Positions 15,731-23,701 of a stretch of 59,801 bases of DNA are shown here, piece by piece. Location: contig JAGBBD010000039.1 of the NCBI GenBank assembly GCA_017938625.1, positions 1-59,801 of the forward strand, read 5' to 3'. Each line of letters opens with the position of its first letter. The first letter of the stretch is position 1. The translations under genes were made by a program, and so were the position numbers. The DNA comes from Oscillospiraceae bacterium. Its GTDB lineage: Bacteria > Bacillota > Clostridia > Oscillospirales > Oscillospiraceae. A model generated the notes under the pieces. The model ran no database searches, was not told where the DNA came from, and saw nothing but the letters and a program-made list of their open reading frames with translations.

Positions 15731-15805
15731 ATGGACGCAGACATTAGCAGCGGCACAGAATTGGGCCGACGAACGCAGGCGTCCGTGTGGGACGCCGACC
15801 TCTGA
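15731..15805 (+). CDS. Putative 24-residue leader peptide before mgtE
   Basis: A short reading frame of 24 codons beginning MDADISSGTE and ending SVWDADL, with GAGG 10 bases before its ATG. It lies after the M-box terminator and 54 bases before mgtE. Its last codons overlap a hairpin GGCGTCC-GTGTG-GGACGCC (15778-15796), and its stop codon sits in the loop of GACC-TCTGA-GGTC (15797-15809), so ribosome passage would change mRNA folding. It may be a translated leader that adds a second control level on mgtE, by analogy with mgtL/mgtP of enterics. Translation is not demonstrated. Confidence 0.5.
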   Translation: MDADISSGTELGRRTQASVWDADL

Positions 15806-15859
15806 GGTCATACTGTGTCTTGCTCTTTGTCCAAATCGATTTGAACAGGAGGAAAGACC

Positions 15860-17209
15860 ATGATCAACAAAATCGCCGTTCTGGAAGAAACCATCATCAA
15901 GCTGGCAGAAGCGAAAAAATATGCCTCCTTGCGTGACTTCCTGACGACTCTCAACCCGGCGGACATTGCCGAGGCTTTTGGTGCCGTGTCCGACCAATCC
16001 CTGCCCTTGGTGTTCCGTCTGCTGCCCAAGGAATTGGCAGCGGAGACCTTTGTGGAAATGGAGACCGAGCAGCAGGAGATCCTCATCCGTGGCTTTTCCG
16101 ACAGCGAACTGAAAGCTGTGGTGGAAGAACTCTATGTGGATGATGCCGTCGATCTGGTGGAGGAAATGCCAGCCAATGTGGTCAGCCGCATTCTGGCGCA
16201 GGCAGACCCGGATACACGGAAAATGATCAATAACATTCTCAAATATCCCGAAGACAGCGCCGGCTCTGTGATGACCACAGAGATGGTGGAGCTGCAGGGC
16301 AGCATGACTGCCGCGCAGGCCATTGAGCACATCCGCCGCGTCGGTGTGGATAAAGAGACCATCAACACCTGCTATATTACAGGCAGGACCCATAAGCTCA
16401 AGGGCGTTATCTCCATCCGTTCCTTGATCCTGGCAGATCCTGATGCCCTTTGTCAGGATCTCATGACCCCCACTGTGGTGTCGGTCAATACGCTGGAAGA
16501 CCAGGAAACGGTCGCCCAGATGTTCAGCAAGTATAACTTCAATGCCCTTCCCGTGGTAGACGGCGACAACCGTCTGCTGGGCATCGTCACAATGGACGAC
16601 GCTATGGACATTATGGAAGAAGAGGCAACAGAGGACATGGAGAAGATGGCGGCTATGACGCCCTCCGATCGTCCCTATCTGTCCACCGGTGTGTTTGACA
16701 GCTTCAAGCAGCGTGTACCGTGGCTGCTGGCGCTGATGATCGCCTCCACCATCACGGGCTGGATCATCACAGGCTTTGAAGATGTGCTCATGGCGGCAAC
16801 GGTGATCGTTGCCTATATCCCGCTTCTTATGGATACGGGCGGCAACTCCGGTTCTCAGACCTCCGTTGCGGTCATTCGAAGCCTGTCCTTGCAGGAAGTG
16901 GAATTTAAAGATCTCTTCCGCGTCATCTGGAAGGAGTTCCGTGTGGCGCTGCTGTGCGGCGTGCCCATGGCAGGACTGATCTTCCTGAAGATCCTGCTGC
17001 TGGATGGGCAGAGCCTTCTTGTGGCAGCTGCCATTTCCGTGTCGCTGCTGTGCACCATTTTGTTGGCAAAAATCGTGGGCTGCTCCCTGCCCATGCTTGC
17101 CAAACGTGTGGGCTTTGACCCCACCTTGCTGGCAAGCCCTATCGTCACCACCATTGTGGATATCGTGTCACTATTGATCTATGTGCTGATGATCAGCGTG
17201 ATCTTGTAA
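15860..17209 (+). CDS. mgtE: Magnesium transporter MgtE
   Basis: A 449-residue Mg2+ channel/transporter of the inner membrane. Order of domains: the N-terminal superhelical MgtE_N domain (about residues 20-125, with FRLLPKELAAETFVEME), two CBS domains (about 130-255; NFNALPVVDGDNRLLGIVTM in the second), and five membrane helices from about 285. The signature PLLMDTGGNSGSQ, which lines the ion pathway, is at about 320-332. AGGAGG lies 8-9 bases before the ATG. It is controlled by the M-box upstream and ends in its own terminator. Confidence 0.97.
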   Translation: MINKIAVLEETIIKLAEAKKYASLRDFLTTLNPADIAEAFGAVSDQSLPLVFRLLPKELAAETFVEMETEQQEILIRGFSDSELKAVVEELYVDDAVDLVEEMPANVVSRILAQADPDTRKMINNILKYPEDSAGSVMTTEMVELQGSMTAAQAIEHIRRVGVDKETINTCYITGRTHKLKGVISIRSLILADPDALCQDLMTPTVVSVNTLEDQETVAQMFSKYNFNALPVVDGDNRLLGIVTMDDAMDIMEEEATEDMEKMAAMTPSDRPYLSTGVFDSFKQRVPWLLALMIASTITGWIITGFEDVLMAATVIVAYIPLLMDTGGNSGSQTSVAVIRSLSLQEVEFKDLFRVIWKEFRVALLCGVPMAGLIFLKILLLDGQSLLVAAAISVSLLCTILLAKIVGCSLPMLAKRVGFDPTLLASPIVTTIVDIVSLLIYVLMISVIL

Positions 17210-17276
17210 AAAAGAAGTTCTCCGTTTGAGGCGGTTCCTCCTTGATCACAACCGCCCTTTGGAGAACTTCTTTTTT
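17208..17276 (+). terminator. Extended hairpin terminator of mgtE
   Basis: A long outer stem AAAAAAGAAGTTCTCC / GGAGAACTTCTTTTTT encloses an inner hairpin GGCGGTT / AACCGCC. The T-run closes it on the plus strand. Confidence 0.85.
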
Positions 17277-17303
17277 GCGCATACTAACACGGGAGGTGAT
17301 AGT

Positions 17304-17483
17304 ATGCAGGAACGAGGGCCGGGACAGCCGGAGGGAAAAGACGATGTGATCAACAAGTACGGCACCTACGAGGTGCAGGCGACCAACGGCACAGAGAATG
17401 ATTATCCCCAGATCGCCCAGGGCATGGCAAAGCAGCAGAAAGAAGCGCTGCTGAAAAAAGCCGCGAAGTGGAGAAAACAGTAG
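17304..17483 (+). CDS. Small conserved-looking hypothetical protein
   Basis: A 59-residue charged protein without membrane segment or signal peptide, starting at ATG directly after GGGAGGTGATAGT, an excellent site. The centre reads INKYGTYEVQATNGTENDYP and the C-terminus is a Lys-rich amphipathic helix ending KKAAKWRKQ. I do not recognise a family. It stops with TAG and is followed within 50 bases by the DUF6062 gene in the same direction. Confidence 0.65.
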   Translation: MQERGPGQPEGKDDVINKYGTYEVQATNGTENDYPQIAQGMAKQQKEALLKKAAKWRKQ

Positions 17484-17531
17484 CCATTTTTATAAAAATC
17501 TGGTATCATCATGGCAAAGGAGCGATGCGCC

Positions 17532-18284
17532 ATGAGAGAACAGATCGATACCATTCCCGTCAGCGAGGCCTTTGACGAGCATGACGAATGTCCCTTTTGT
17601 CTGCTTGAAAGAAAAGCCGAGCAGAGCGCCATCCGCTATGTGATCGGGCCGGGCGCCAGCTATATGGAGCCGGATGTCCGGGGCGTGACGGATGAGAAGG
17701 GATTTTGCCGTGAGCATACAAAAAAGCTGTATAACTACGGCAATATGCTGGGCTGCGCGTTGATTTTGCAGACCCACTACGCGGGACTGCTGGAGCAGTT
17801 CAAAAAGGACGCGGCAGATTTTGAAGCGCCGCCTAAAAAAAGCCTGTTTGCCAAAAAGCAGACCGTCACAGACCGCTGGTGGCAGCGGCTGCAGGAGAAG
17901 GAACACTCCTGTTATCTGTGCGAAAAAAATGAGTATAATATGCTGCGGTATTACCATACCTTCTTTGCCATGCTCCGCGATCCGGAATTCCGGCAGAAGG
18001 TGGAAAGCTGCAAGGGCTTTTGTATGCGCCACTTTGCCAAGCTTATGGAAGTGGCGGAGGATAAGCTCCCGGGTAATCTTCACGACTGGTTTTATCCCAC
18101 GGTTCTTTCCCTTATGGAAGAAAATCTCACCCGCGTGAAAGAGGATCTTGACTGGTTTGTGGGAATGTTTGATTACCGTCAGGCAGGCGCCGACTGGAAA
18201 AACTCCCGTGACGCCGTGGCTCGCACCATTCAGAAGCTGAAAGGCATCTACCCGGCAGACCCGCCGTATAAAGAGAAAAAATAA
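17532..18284 (+). CDS. DUF6062 family protein with duplicated Cys/His motifs
   Basis: A 250-residue cytoplasmic protein resembling DUF6062 proteins of Clostridia, which have no known function and are sometimes misnamed as ABC substrate-binding proteins. It contains two similar halves, each with a CxxC followed later by CxxH: CPFC (about residue 20) and FCREH (about 59), then CYLC (about 127) and FCMRH (about 162). This pattern suggests two metal or cluster sites. The start at 17532 is chosen because AAAGGAG lies 9 bases upstream. No signal peptide is seen. Confidence 0.82.
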   Translation: MREQIDTIPVSEAFDEHDECPFCLLERKAEQSAIRYVIGPGASYMEPDVRGVTDEKGFCREHTKKLYNYGNMLGCALILQTHYAGLLEQFKKDAADFEAPPKKSLFAKKQTVTDRWWQRLQEKEHSCYLCEKNEYNMLRYYHTFFAMLRDPEFRQKVESCKGFCMRHFAKLMEVAEDKLPGNLHDWFYPTVLSLMEENLTRVKEDLDWFVGMFDYRQAGADWKNSRDAVARTIQKLKGIYPADPPYKEKK

Positions 18285-18316
18285 GGAAACAGCACGCTGT
18301 TTCCTTATTTTTCTTG
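18279..18316. terminator. Bidirectional terminator between DUF6062 and fic genes
   Basis: Stem AAATAAGGAAACAG / CTGTTTCCTTATTT with a CACG loop. It overlaps the ends of both convergent genes. Confidence 0.88.
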
Positions 18317-18898
18317 AATAGCTGCTCGCAATACCTCAAGCAGGAGATCCTGAACACCTTGTGCAGATTGAATGGTTGCGAGCATCAAAAGATCTGTGTC
18401 GATATGAGAAAAATTGATGCTGTAGCCGGCATTGGAAACCAACTGCGATAAAAAGACACGCTGCGTGCGGCCATTTCCCTCACGGAATGGGTGTAAAGTA
18501 TTTGTCATGCAGTAGAAGTCTGTAATTTCCTCGACAAAGTGGTCAAAAGGAAGGTCCTTATAAAAATTACGGAATTTCAGACCATTGAAAATTGCGTTTG
18601 CCTGTGTTTCAATTTGGTCAGCGGGGGTAAAAACAGTCCTCTTTTTGCTGATGTTGACGGTACGAACCATACCGGCCCAATGGTACAGATCAGAAAAAAG
18701 AAAATGGTGGACAGCACAATAGTGGGAAAAATCGAATGTGTCGATCTGCGGGGCATTTAACCACTCTGCAGCTCTGGCAGAAGTGATAACACTTTCGACT
18801 TCATTTAGTTTCTCTTCGTTTCTGATATCAAATTTGTTGACCAAAACGGCAGTGCCAGGATAACAATTGTCGCAGATGGGATCAATACGATATGCCAT
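18305..18898 (-). CDS. fic: Fic-domain AMP-transferase toxin
   Basis: A 197-residue Fic protein. The full active-site motif HPFREGNGRTQR (about residues 137-148) has the catalytic His and the anion-binding segment intact, and the flap region VNISKKRTVFTPAD is present. Fic enzymes attach AMP to target proteins; TA-type members modify gyrase and topoisomerase IV. No inhibitory helix is evident at the N-terminus of this protein; it is instead encoded by the small gene immediately upstream, one base before the start codon, making this a class I Fic toxin with a separate antitoxin. The target is inferred. Confidence 0.93.
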   Translation of the reverse strand: MAYRIDPICDNCYPGTAVLVNKFDIRNEEKLNEVESVITSARAAEWLNAPQIDTFDFSHYCAVHHFLFSDLYHWAGMVRTVNISKKRTVFTPADQIETQANAIFNGLKFRNFYKDLPFDHFVEEITDFYCMTNTLHPFREGNGRTQRVFLSQLVSNAGYSINFSHIDTDLLMLATIQSAQGVQDLLLEVLRAAIQEK

Positions 18899-18899
18899 C

Positions 18900-19070
18900 T
18901 CACACCGCCTTTGACGGACGGGCGCAGATCTCTTTTACAAGATCTGCCACGGAGATCTCGCCGCGAAGCAGACGAAGGCAGTCCGTTTCGGTTTGCCCTG
19001 TAACAGGAAAGCCTTCCATATATGTTGATGCAAGACTGCTGCGCAGAATGTTATATTCTTGTTCACTCAT
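18900..19070 (-). CDS. Antitoxin of the Fic pair (VbhA/FicA-like)
   Basis: A 56-residue protein starting at ATG after AAGGAGG. It contains SSLASTYMEGFP (about residues 11-22), in which STYMEG fits the (S/T)xxxE(G/N) inhibitory motif whose Glu blocks ATP binding in Fic enzymes. The following LLRGEISVADLVKEI resembles the second helix of VbhA-type antitoxins. The stop codon is separated from the Fic start by one base, so the two are co-translated with the antitoxin first. Confidence 0.85.
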   Translation of the reverse strand: MSEQEYNILRSSLASTYMEGFPVTGQTETDCLRLLRGEISVADLVKEICARPSKAV

Positions 19071-19125
19071 GGAAGAACACCTCCTTAAGTATATAATATC
19101 ACATTTCTGTTTTTTTGAAAAGCCG

Positions 19126-19161
19126 TAAAAAACACGCCCGAAGGATCACTCCTTCGGGCGT
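19126..19161 (-). terminator. Terminator of the first degV gene
   Basis: Stem ACGCCCGAAGGA / TCCTTCGGGCGT followed on the minus strand by GTTTTTTACGG. Confidence 0.85.
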
Positions 19162-19166
19162 ATATG

Positions 19167-20039
19167 TTATCGTTCTTTACCCATGAAGAACACAGCCAGA
19201 GTGCCGGGGCCGGAGTGGGATGCAATGACCGGGCCGATCACATGGATGATGACTTCGGGGACGTTGTAGGTCTCTTTCAGAATACCTGCCAGGTATTGGG
19301 CGTCCTCAATGCAGTCGCCGTGGCAGATGGCCATGGTCTGCTCAGAGGGATTTTCACACAGCTCTCCGACCTTGTTGGCCAGTGCCTGAATGGACGCCTT
19401 GCGTCCGCGGACCTTTGCTTTGGCGATCAGATGGCCGTCGTTGTCCACGTGGAGCACAGGCTTGATCTGCAGCATGCTGCCCACAACAGCGGTGGCAGCG
19501 GAAACTCTGCCGCCTCGCTTGAGGAAGTGCAGATCTTCCACCGTGAACCAGTGCACCAGCTTCAGCTTGTTGGCCTCAGCCCAGTCGCGGGCTTCTTCCA
19601 GAGTTGCGCCGTTTTTCTTCTTGTTTGCCACATACCGGCAGAACAGGCCCTGTCCCAAGGCGGCACACAGAGTGTCCACCACATAGATCTTGCGCTCGGG
19701 ATAGGCTTCTTTCAGCTCTTCCGCAGCAATGCAGGCGGCATTGTAGGTGGTGCTCAGACCGGAGGAGAATGCCAGAACAAGGATGTCCAGACCATCTTTC
19801 AGCACAGGTTCCATGAAGCTCTGCCAGAGGGTGGGATTGGCGGCGGAGGTGGAGGTCATTTCACCGTCACGCAGACCTTGATAAAATTCTTTGGAATCCA
19901 GCTCTCTGCCGTCAAGATAGTTCTTGCGCTCGCTGCCCTTATAGTTGACGCTCAGAGGCGCAACGATCAGCTCCAGTTCATCTGCCATCTGCTGCGTCAG
20001 GTCACAGCAGGAATCTGTCAGGATACGATAGGTATTCAA
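19167..20039 (-). CDS. DegV family fatty-acid-binding protein
   Basis: A 290-residue DegV protein. This family binds fatty acids and presents them to fatty acid kinase (FakA). Family marks are the N-terminal ILTDSCCDL, MTSTSAANPTLW, the loop FSSGLSTTYNAACIAAEEL and the late GPVIASHSGPGTLAVFFMG with its conserved His. A TTG start at 20039 is chosen: GGAG lies 8 bases upstream and the protein then begins as other DegV proteins do; an in-frame extension to 20105 lacks a site. A second degV lies at 21370 behind the cation transporter. Confidence 0.92.
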   Translation of the reverse strand: MNTYRILTDSCCDLTQQMADELELIVAPLSVNYKGSERKNYLDGRELDSKEFYQGLRDGEMTSTSAANPTLWQSFMEPVLKDGLDILVLAFSSGLSTTYNAACIAAEELKEAYPERKIYVVDTLCAALGQGLFCRYVANKKKNGATLEEARDWAEANKLKLVHWFTVEDLHFLKRGGRVSAATAVVGSMLQIKPVLHVDNDGHLIAKAKVRGRKASIQALANKVGELCENPSEQTMAICHGDCIEDAQYLAGILKETYNVPEVIIHVIGPVIASHSGPGTLAVFFMGKER

Positions 20040-20167
20040 TTTCAGTTCTCCTTTGTTAGATTCACACACCAAAGTTATTTTAGCATTTTTTTGTGTTTCG
20101 GTCAACAGTTGAATCGTCTTCGTGCATATGATAGAATGGGCAAAATGAAATGATATGAGGTAATGAT

Positions 20168-21334
20168 ATGACAGAATTTATTCTGAAATTGTTTGTAAAA
20201 CACGACAAACCGGGCGATGTGGCATATCGCGCTGCCTGCGGAAAGCTGGCAGGCACGGTGGGCATTGTGTGCAATTTGCTGCTGTTTGCGCTCAAACTTC
20301 TGGCAGGCCTTTTGTCCGGCGCTGTGTCCATTATGGCGGATGCCTTCAACAATCTGACGGATGCCTCCAGCTCGCTTGTGACGCTCCTTGGCTTTAAAAT
20401 GGCGGAGCGCCCGGCAGATCCCGACCATCCCTACGGTCACGGCAGAATGGAATATCTGTCGGGACTGATCGTGGCAGCGATGATCTTGCTCATCGGTGTG
20501 GAGCTGGTCAAGACCTCTGTGGGCAAGATCTTCCATCCCGAAGCAGTGTCCTTTACATGGCTGACGGCGGCGATTCTGATCGCCTCGGTTCTGGTCAAAC
20601 TGTGGCTGGCGGGGTTCTGCAGAAACCTTGGCAAGAAGATCGGTTCTGCCGCGCTCCTTGCCACGGCGGCAGACAGCCGCAATGATGTCCTTGCCACGCT
20701 GGCTGTTCTGGTGGCAGGTCTTTTGGAGATGTTCTTCCGCTGGCAGGTGGATGGCTATGTGGGTCTGGCGGTAGCCCTGTTCATCCTCTACAGCGGCATC
20801 GGTATTGCCAAAGAGACCGTTGATCCCATCCTCGGCAAAGCCCCCGATACGGAGCTGGTGGAGCGGCTGCGGGAAGCGCTGCGCGGCTATGACAAGGTCA
20901 TGGGCATCCACGATCTGATCATCCATGACTACGGTCCCGGCAGACAGTTTGCCTCTGTCCATGTGGAGATGGACAGCCGGGAAGATCCTCTGGTGTGCCA
21001 TGATCTGATCGACAATATGGAAAAAGAGATCGGAAGCCTGTTCCATATCCATCTGGTGATCCACTATGATCCCATTGTGACCAACGACGATGAAAACACT
21101 GCCATGTACCGACTGGTGAAGCAGGAGGTCAAAGCCATTGATGAACGCCTGTCCATCCACGATTTTCGCATGGTACGCGGCCCGGAGCACACCAATCTGA
21201 TCTTTGATCTGGTGCTGCCCTTTGATCTGCACGATCAAAAGAAGGAACTCAAAGCCATGATCGACGAAAAAGTCCAGTTCCACGGCAGCAAATACTATAC
21301 GGTCATCACCTTTGATGACGAGTCATTTAACTAA
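20168..21334 (+). CDS. Cation diffusion facilitator (CDF) transporter
   Basis: A 388-residue inner-membrane metal/proton antiporter of the CDF family. The first metal-site helix has MADAFNNLTDASSS (Asp around residues 58-65) and the second AADSRNDVLAT (about 177-187). The loop motif HPYGHGRMEYLSGL follows helix 2. Six membrane helices are expected. The C-terminal extension beyond residue 290 is longer than in small CDF proteins and may be a second regulatory domain. Metal specificity (Zn, Mn, Fe, Co) is not decided. Confidence 0.93.
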   Translation: MTEFILKLFVKHDKPGDVAYRAACGKLAGTVGIVCNLLLFALKLLAGLLSGAVSIMADAFNNLTDASSSLVTLLGFKMAERPADPDHPYGHGRMEYLSGLIVAAMILLIGVELVKTSVGKIFHPEAVSFTWLTAAILIASVLVKLWLAGFCRNLGKKIGSAALLATAADSRNDVLATLAVLVAGLLEMFFRWQVDGYVGLAVALFILYSGIGIAKETVDPILGKAPDTELVERLREALRGYDKVMGIHDLIIHDYGPGRQFASVHVEMDSREDPLVCHDLIDNMEKEIGSLFHIHLVIHYDPIVTNDDENTAMYRLVKQEVKAIDERLSIHDFRMVRGPEHTNLIFDLVLPFDLHDQKKELKAMIDEKVQFHGSKYYTVITFDDESFN

Positions 21335-21371
21335 AATATCTCCCGCTTCCTCAGAAGCGGGAGATATTTTT
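21334..21371. terminator. Bidirectional terminator between the CDF and second degV genes
   Basis: Stem AAATATCTCCCGCTTC / GAAGCGGGAGATATTT with a CTCA loop, between two convergent genes. Confidence 0.9.
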
Positions 21372-22212
21372 ACTTTCTGATATACAGCACGCCGATGGTA
21401 TCGGGGCCGCAGTGGCTGCAGACGGTGCAGCCGGCGGAGGTGATGCAGATCTCCTTGAAGGGCTGCAGTTCACGGACAGTGTCCTGGGCGATCTTCAGCC
21501 ATTCCTCGCTGACGCCGGAGTGGGTGATGAAGATGCGATCCAGATCCAGATCGTCACGGTTTGCCAGACGGTCGGTGATGTATTCTCTCAGGCACTTTTC
21601 AAAAGCGCCGCGGTACTTTTTGCCAACGCCCATCTTACCGTCCTTGACTTCGATGCAGGGCTTGAGCTTCAGCAGGTTTGCGCCCAGCGCTGCCGCTGCG
21701 GAGCAACGTCCGCCTTTTTTCAGATACTCCAGCTTGTCGAGAATAAAGCTGGCATCCACGCGAAGCGCGGTCTCGTTGAGGACTTCCGCGATCTTGGCAG
21801 GCTCCATGCCGCTTTCTGCCAGCTCGGCTGCCTTCATGACCAGCAGACCGTGACCGGTGGAGAGGTTGAGAGAGTTGATGACATAGACATTCTCAAACTC
21901 TTCTGCCGCAAGACAGGCATTCTGATAGCAGGAGGAAAAGCCGGAGGAGATATTCAGATGGATGACTGCGTCATATTCCTTCAAAAATCCCTCAAAGGCC
22001 TCCTGATACTGGCCGATGTTGTTGGCAGAGGTGGTAGGCAGGTCGCCGCCCTGTGCCACATGGTCGTAGATGTCCGTGGGCTTGATGTCCACACCGTCCA
22101 AATAATTGCGCTCTGCCATGGTGACGGTCAGAGGCAGGATGCCGATATTATGCCGGGCGATCTGCTCGGGACTGAGATCGCAGGTGGAATCGGATGTGAT
22201 CTTGATCTTCAT
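21370..22212 (-). CDS. DegV family fatty-acid-binding protein
   Basis: A 280-residue second DegV protein, clearly related to but distinct from that at 19167-20039. It begins MKIKITSDSTCDLSPEQIA and carries LPTTSANNIGQYQEAF, LNISSGFSSCYQNACLAAEE and the end motif CSHCGPDTIGVLYI. AGGAG precedes the ATG. Paralogous DegV proteins in one genome are usual in Firmicutes and are thought to differ in fatty acid preference. It is transcribed alone, leftward, ending at the shared terminator. Confidence 0.92.
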   Translation of the reverse strand: MKIKITSDSTCDLSPEQIARHNIGILPLTVTMAERNYLDGVDIKPTDIYDHVAQGGDLPTTSANNIGQYQEAFEGFLKEYDAVIHLNISSGFSSCYQNACLAAEEFENVYVINSLNLSTGHGLLVMKAAELAESGMEPAKIAEVLNETALRVDASFILDKLEYLKKGGRCSAAAALGANLLKLKPCIEVKDGKMGVGKKYRGAFEKCLREYITDRLANRDDLDLDRIFITHSGVSEEWLKIAQDTVRELQPFKEICITSAGCTVCSHCGPDTIGVLYIRK

Positions 22213-22267
22213 TTACAAGCTCCTATCTTAATGAACTAAGAACAGGCCACACACCATTGTTCTTGTA

Positions 22268-22312
22268 AAAAATTCCCTCACAGCAGATTATAACTGTTGT
22301 GAGGGAATTTTT
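22268..22312 (-). terminator. Terminator of the rlmA-prfA-tsaC-coaE-M18 operon
   Basis: Stem AAAAATTCCCTCACA / TGTGAGGGAATTTTT with a 15-base loop, 6 bases after the M18 aminopeptidase stop. Confidence 0.88.
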
Positions 22313-22318
22313 CAATAT

Positions 22319-23701
22319 TTAAGCGTGAAAAAATGCTTTCATGCCCTTATAAGTCATATAGCAGTCCAGCTTGGCAACGGTCTCGTAGGGAGCGTGCATA
22401 CTCAGAACAGGGACGCCTGCATCGATCACATCGATGTTGCGGCGTGCCATGAAGATGGCAACAGTACCGCCGCCGCCTGCATCGGTCTTGCCCATTTCGC
22501 ACATCTGCCAGAGAACACCGTTGTCGTTGAAGAGCTTTCTCACAAAGCCCACCACTTCGGCAGAGGCGTCGGAAGCACCGGACTTGCCGCCGGAACCGGT
22601 GTACTTGCAAAGGCCTACGCCGCGGTTGAGATAGGCGCTGTTGCGGCGGTCATAGACCTCGGAGAAGTTGGGATCGTAGCCTGCGCACACATCGGCAGAC
22701 AGGCAGAAGGAGTGGGCAAAGCAGGTGCGAAGATCCGTGCCCTGCGTAAAGCACAGCTGCTCAATAAACCAGTCAAAGGCATTGGACTGCATACCGGTGA
22801 CGCCGTAGGAGCCGATCTCTTCCTTGTCGGCAAACAGGCAAACGGCTGTGGTCTCGGGCACATCCAACTCCAGCAGGGCAGCCAGTTCTGCGTAGGCACA
22901 CACGCGGTCATCATGACCGTAAGAACCGATGAGGCTTCGGTCAAAGCCAAGATCTCTTGCGTTCATAGCAGGCACGGCTTCCAATTCTGCGGAGATGAAA
23001 TCCTCTTCCGTGATACCGTATTTTTCAAACAGCAGATTTAAGATGGCCAGCTTCACGCGGTCACTGCCTTCTTCGTCGGCAAGAGGCTTACTGCCAATGA
23101 GGATGTTCAGACTTTCGGAAGGGATGGCCTCATTCAAGGGCTTTTTGCCCTGCTCTCTGCCAAGGTGGGGCAGAAGATCGTTGATGACGAACTGGGGATC
23201 GTTCTCATCCTTGCCGATGCAGATCTTCACGCGGCTGCCGTCGGCACGTACCACCACGCCATGCAGCTCCAGAGGGATGGTCACCCACTGGTACTTTCTC
23301 ACACCGCCGTAGTGATGGGTCTTGAAGTAACCAAGGTCGCTGTCTTCGTACAGAGGGTTGGGCTTCAGATCCAGTCTGGGGCTGTCTGTATGGGCCACCT
23401 CAATGTGGATGCCCTCACTCAGAGGCTTCTTGCCGATGACGGCCAGCATGATAGCCTTGTCACGGTTGTTGACATAGACCTTCTTGCCCGGTTCCAGCGC
23501 CATGCCGGGAACATAGGGCACAAAGCCCTTTGCCTGTGCCAGTTCAATGGTATAGTCCACGCAGTCCCGCTCTGTTTTGCTGTTGTCCAGAAATTTGCGG
23601 TAGTCGGTGCAGTAGCGTTCCATGGCATCGGTTTCCGACACATCCATGCGGTCGTAGCCGTGCTTGGTGTTGCGCAGCAGTTTTTCTCGCAGTTCACTCA
23701 T
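22319..23701 (-). CDS. M18 family aminopeptidase
   Basis: A 460-residue zinc aminopeptidase of family M18 (aspartyl aminopeptidase-like, dodecameric in characterised members). Metal-binding and catalytic stretches are EVAHTDSPRLDLKPNP (about residues 101-116), GSYGHDDRVCAYAEL, ADKEEIGSYG (about 295-304) and the C-terminal VLSMHAPYETVAKLD with the last His ligand. Its ATG overlaps the coaE stop in ATGA, so the pair is translationally coupled. It is the last gene of a five-gene leftward operon. Confidence 0.94.
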   Translation of the reverse strand: MSELREKLLRNTKHGYDRMDVSETDAMERYCTDYRKFLDNSKTERDCVDYTIELAQAKGFVPYVPGMALEPGKKVYVNNRDKAIMLAVIGKKPLSEGIHIEVAHTDSPRLDLKPNPLYEDSDLGYFKTHHYGGVRKYQWVTIPLELHGVVVRADGSRVKICIGKDENDPQFVINDLLPHLGREQGKKPLNEAIPSESLNILIGSKPLADEEGSDRVKLAILNLLFEKYGITEEDFISAELEAVPAMNARDLGFDRSLIGSYGHDDRVCAYAELAALLELDVPETTAVCLFADKEEIGSYGVTGMQSNAFDWFIEQLCFTQGTDLRTCFAHSFCLSADVCAGYDPNFSEVYDRRNSAYLNRGVGLCKYTGSGGKSGASDASAEVVGFVRKLFNDNGVLWQMCEMGKTDAGGGGTVAIFMARRNIDVIDAGVPVLSMHAPYETVAKLDCYMTYKGMKAFFHA

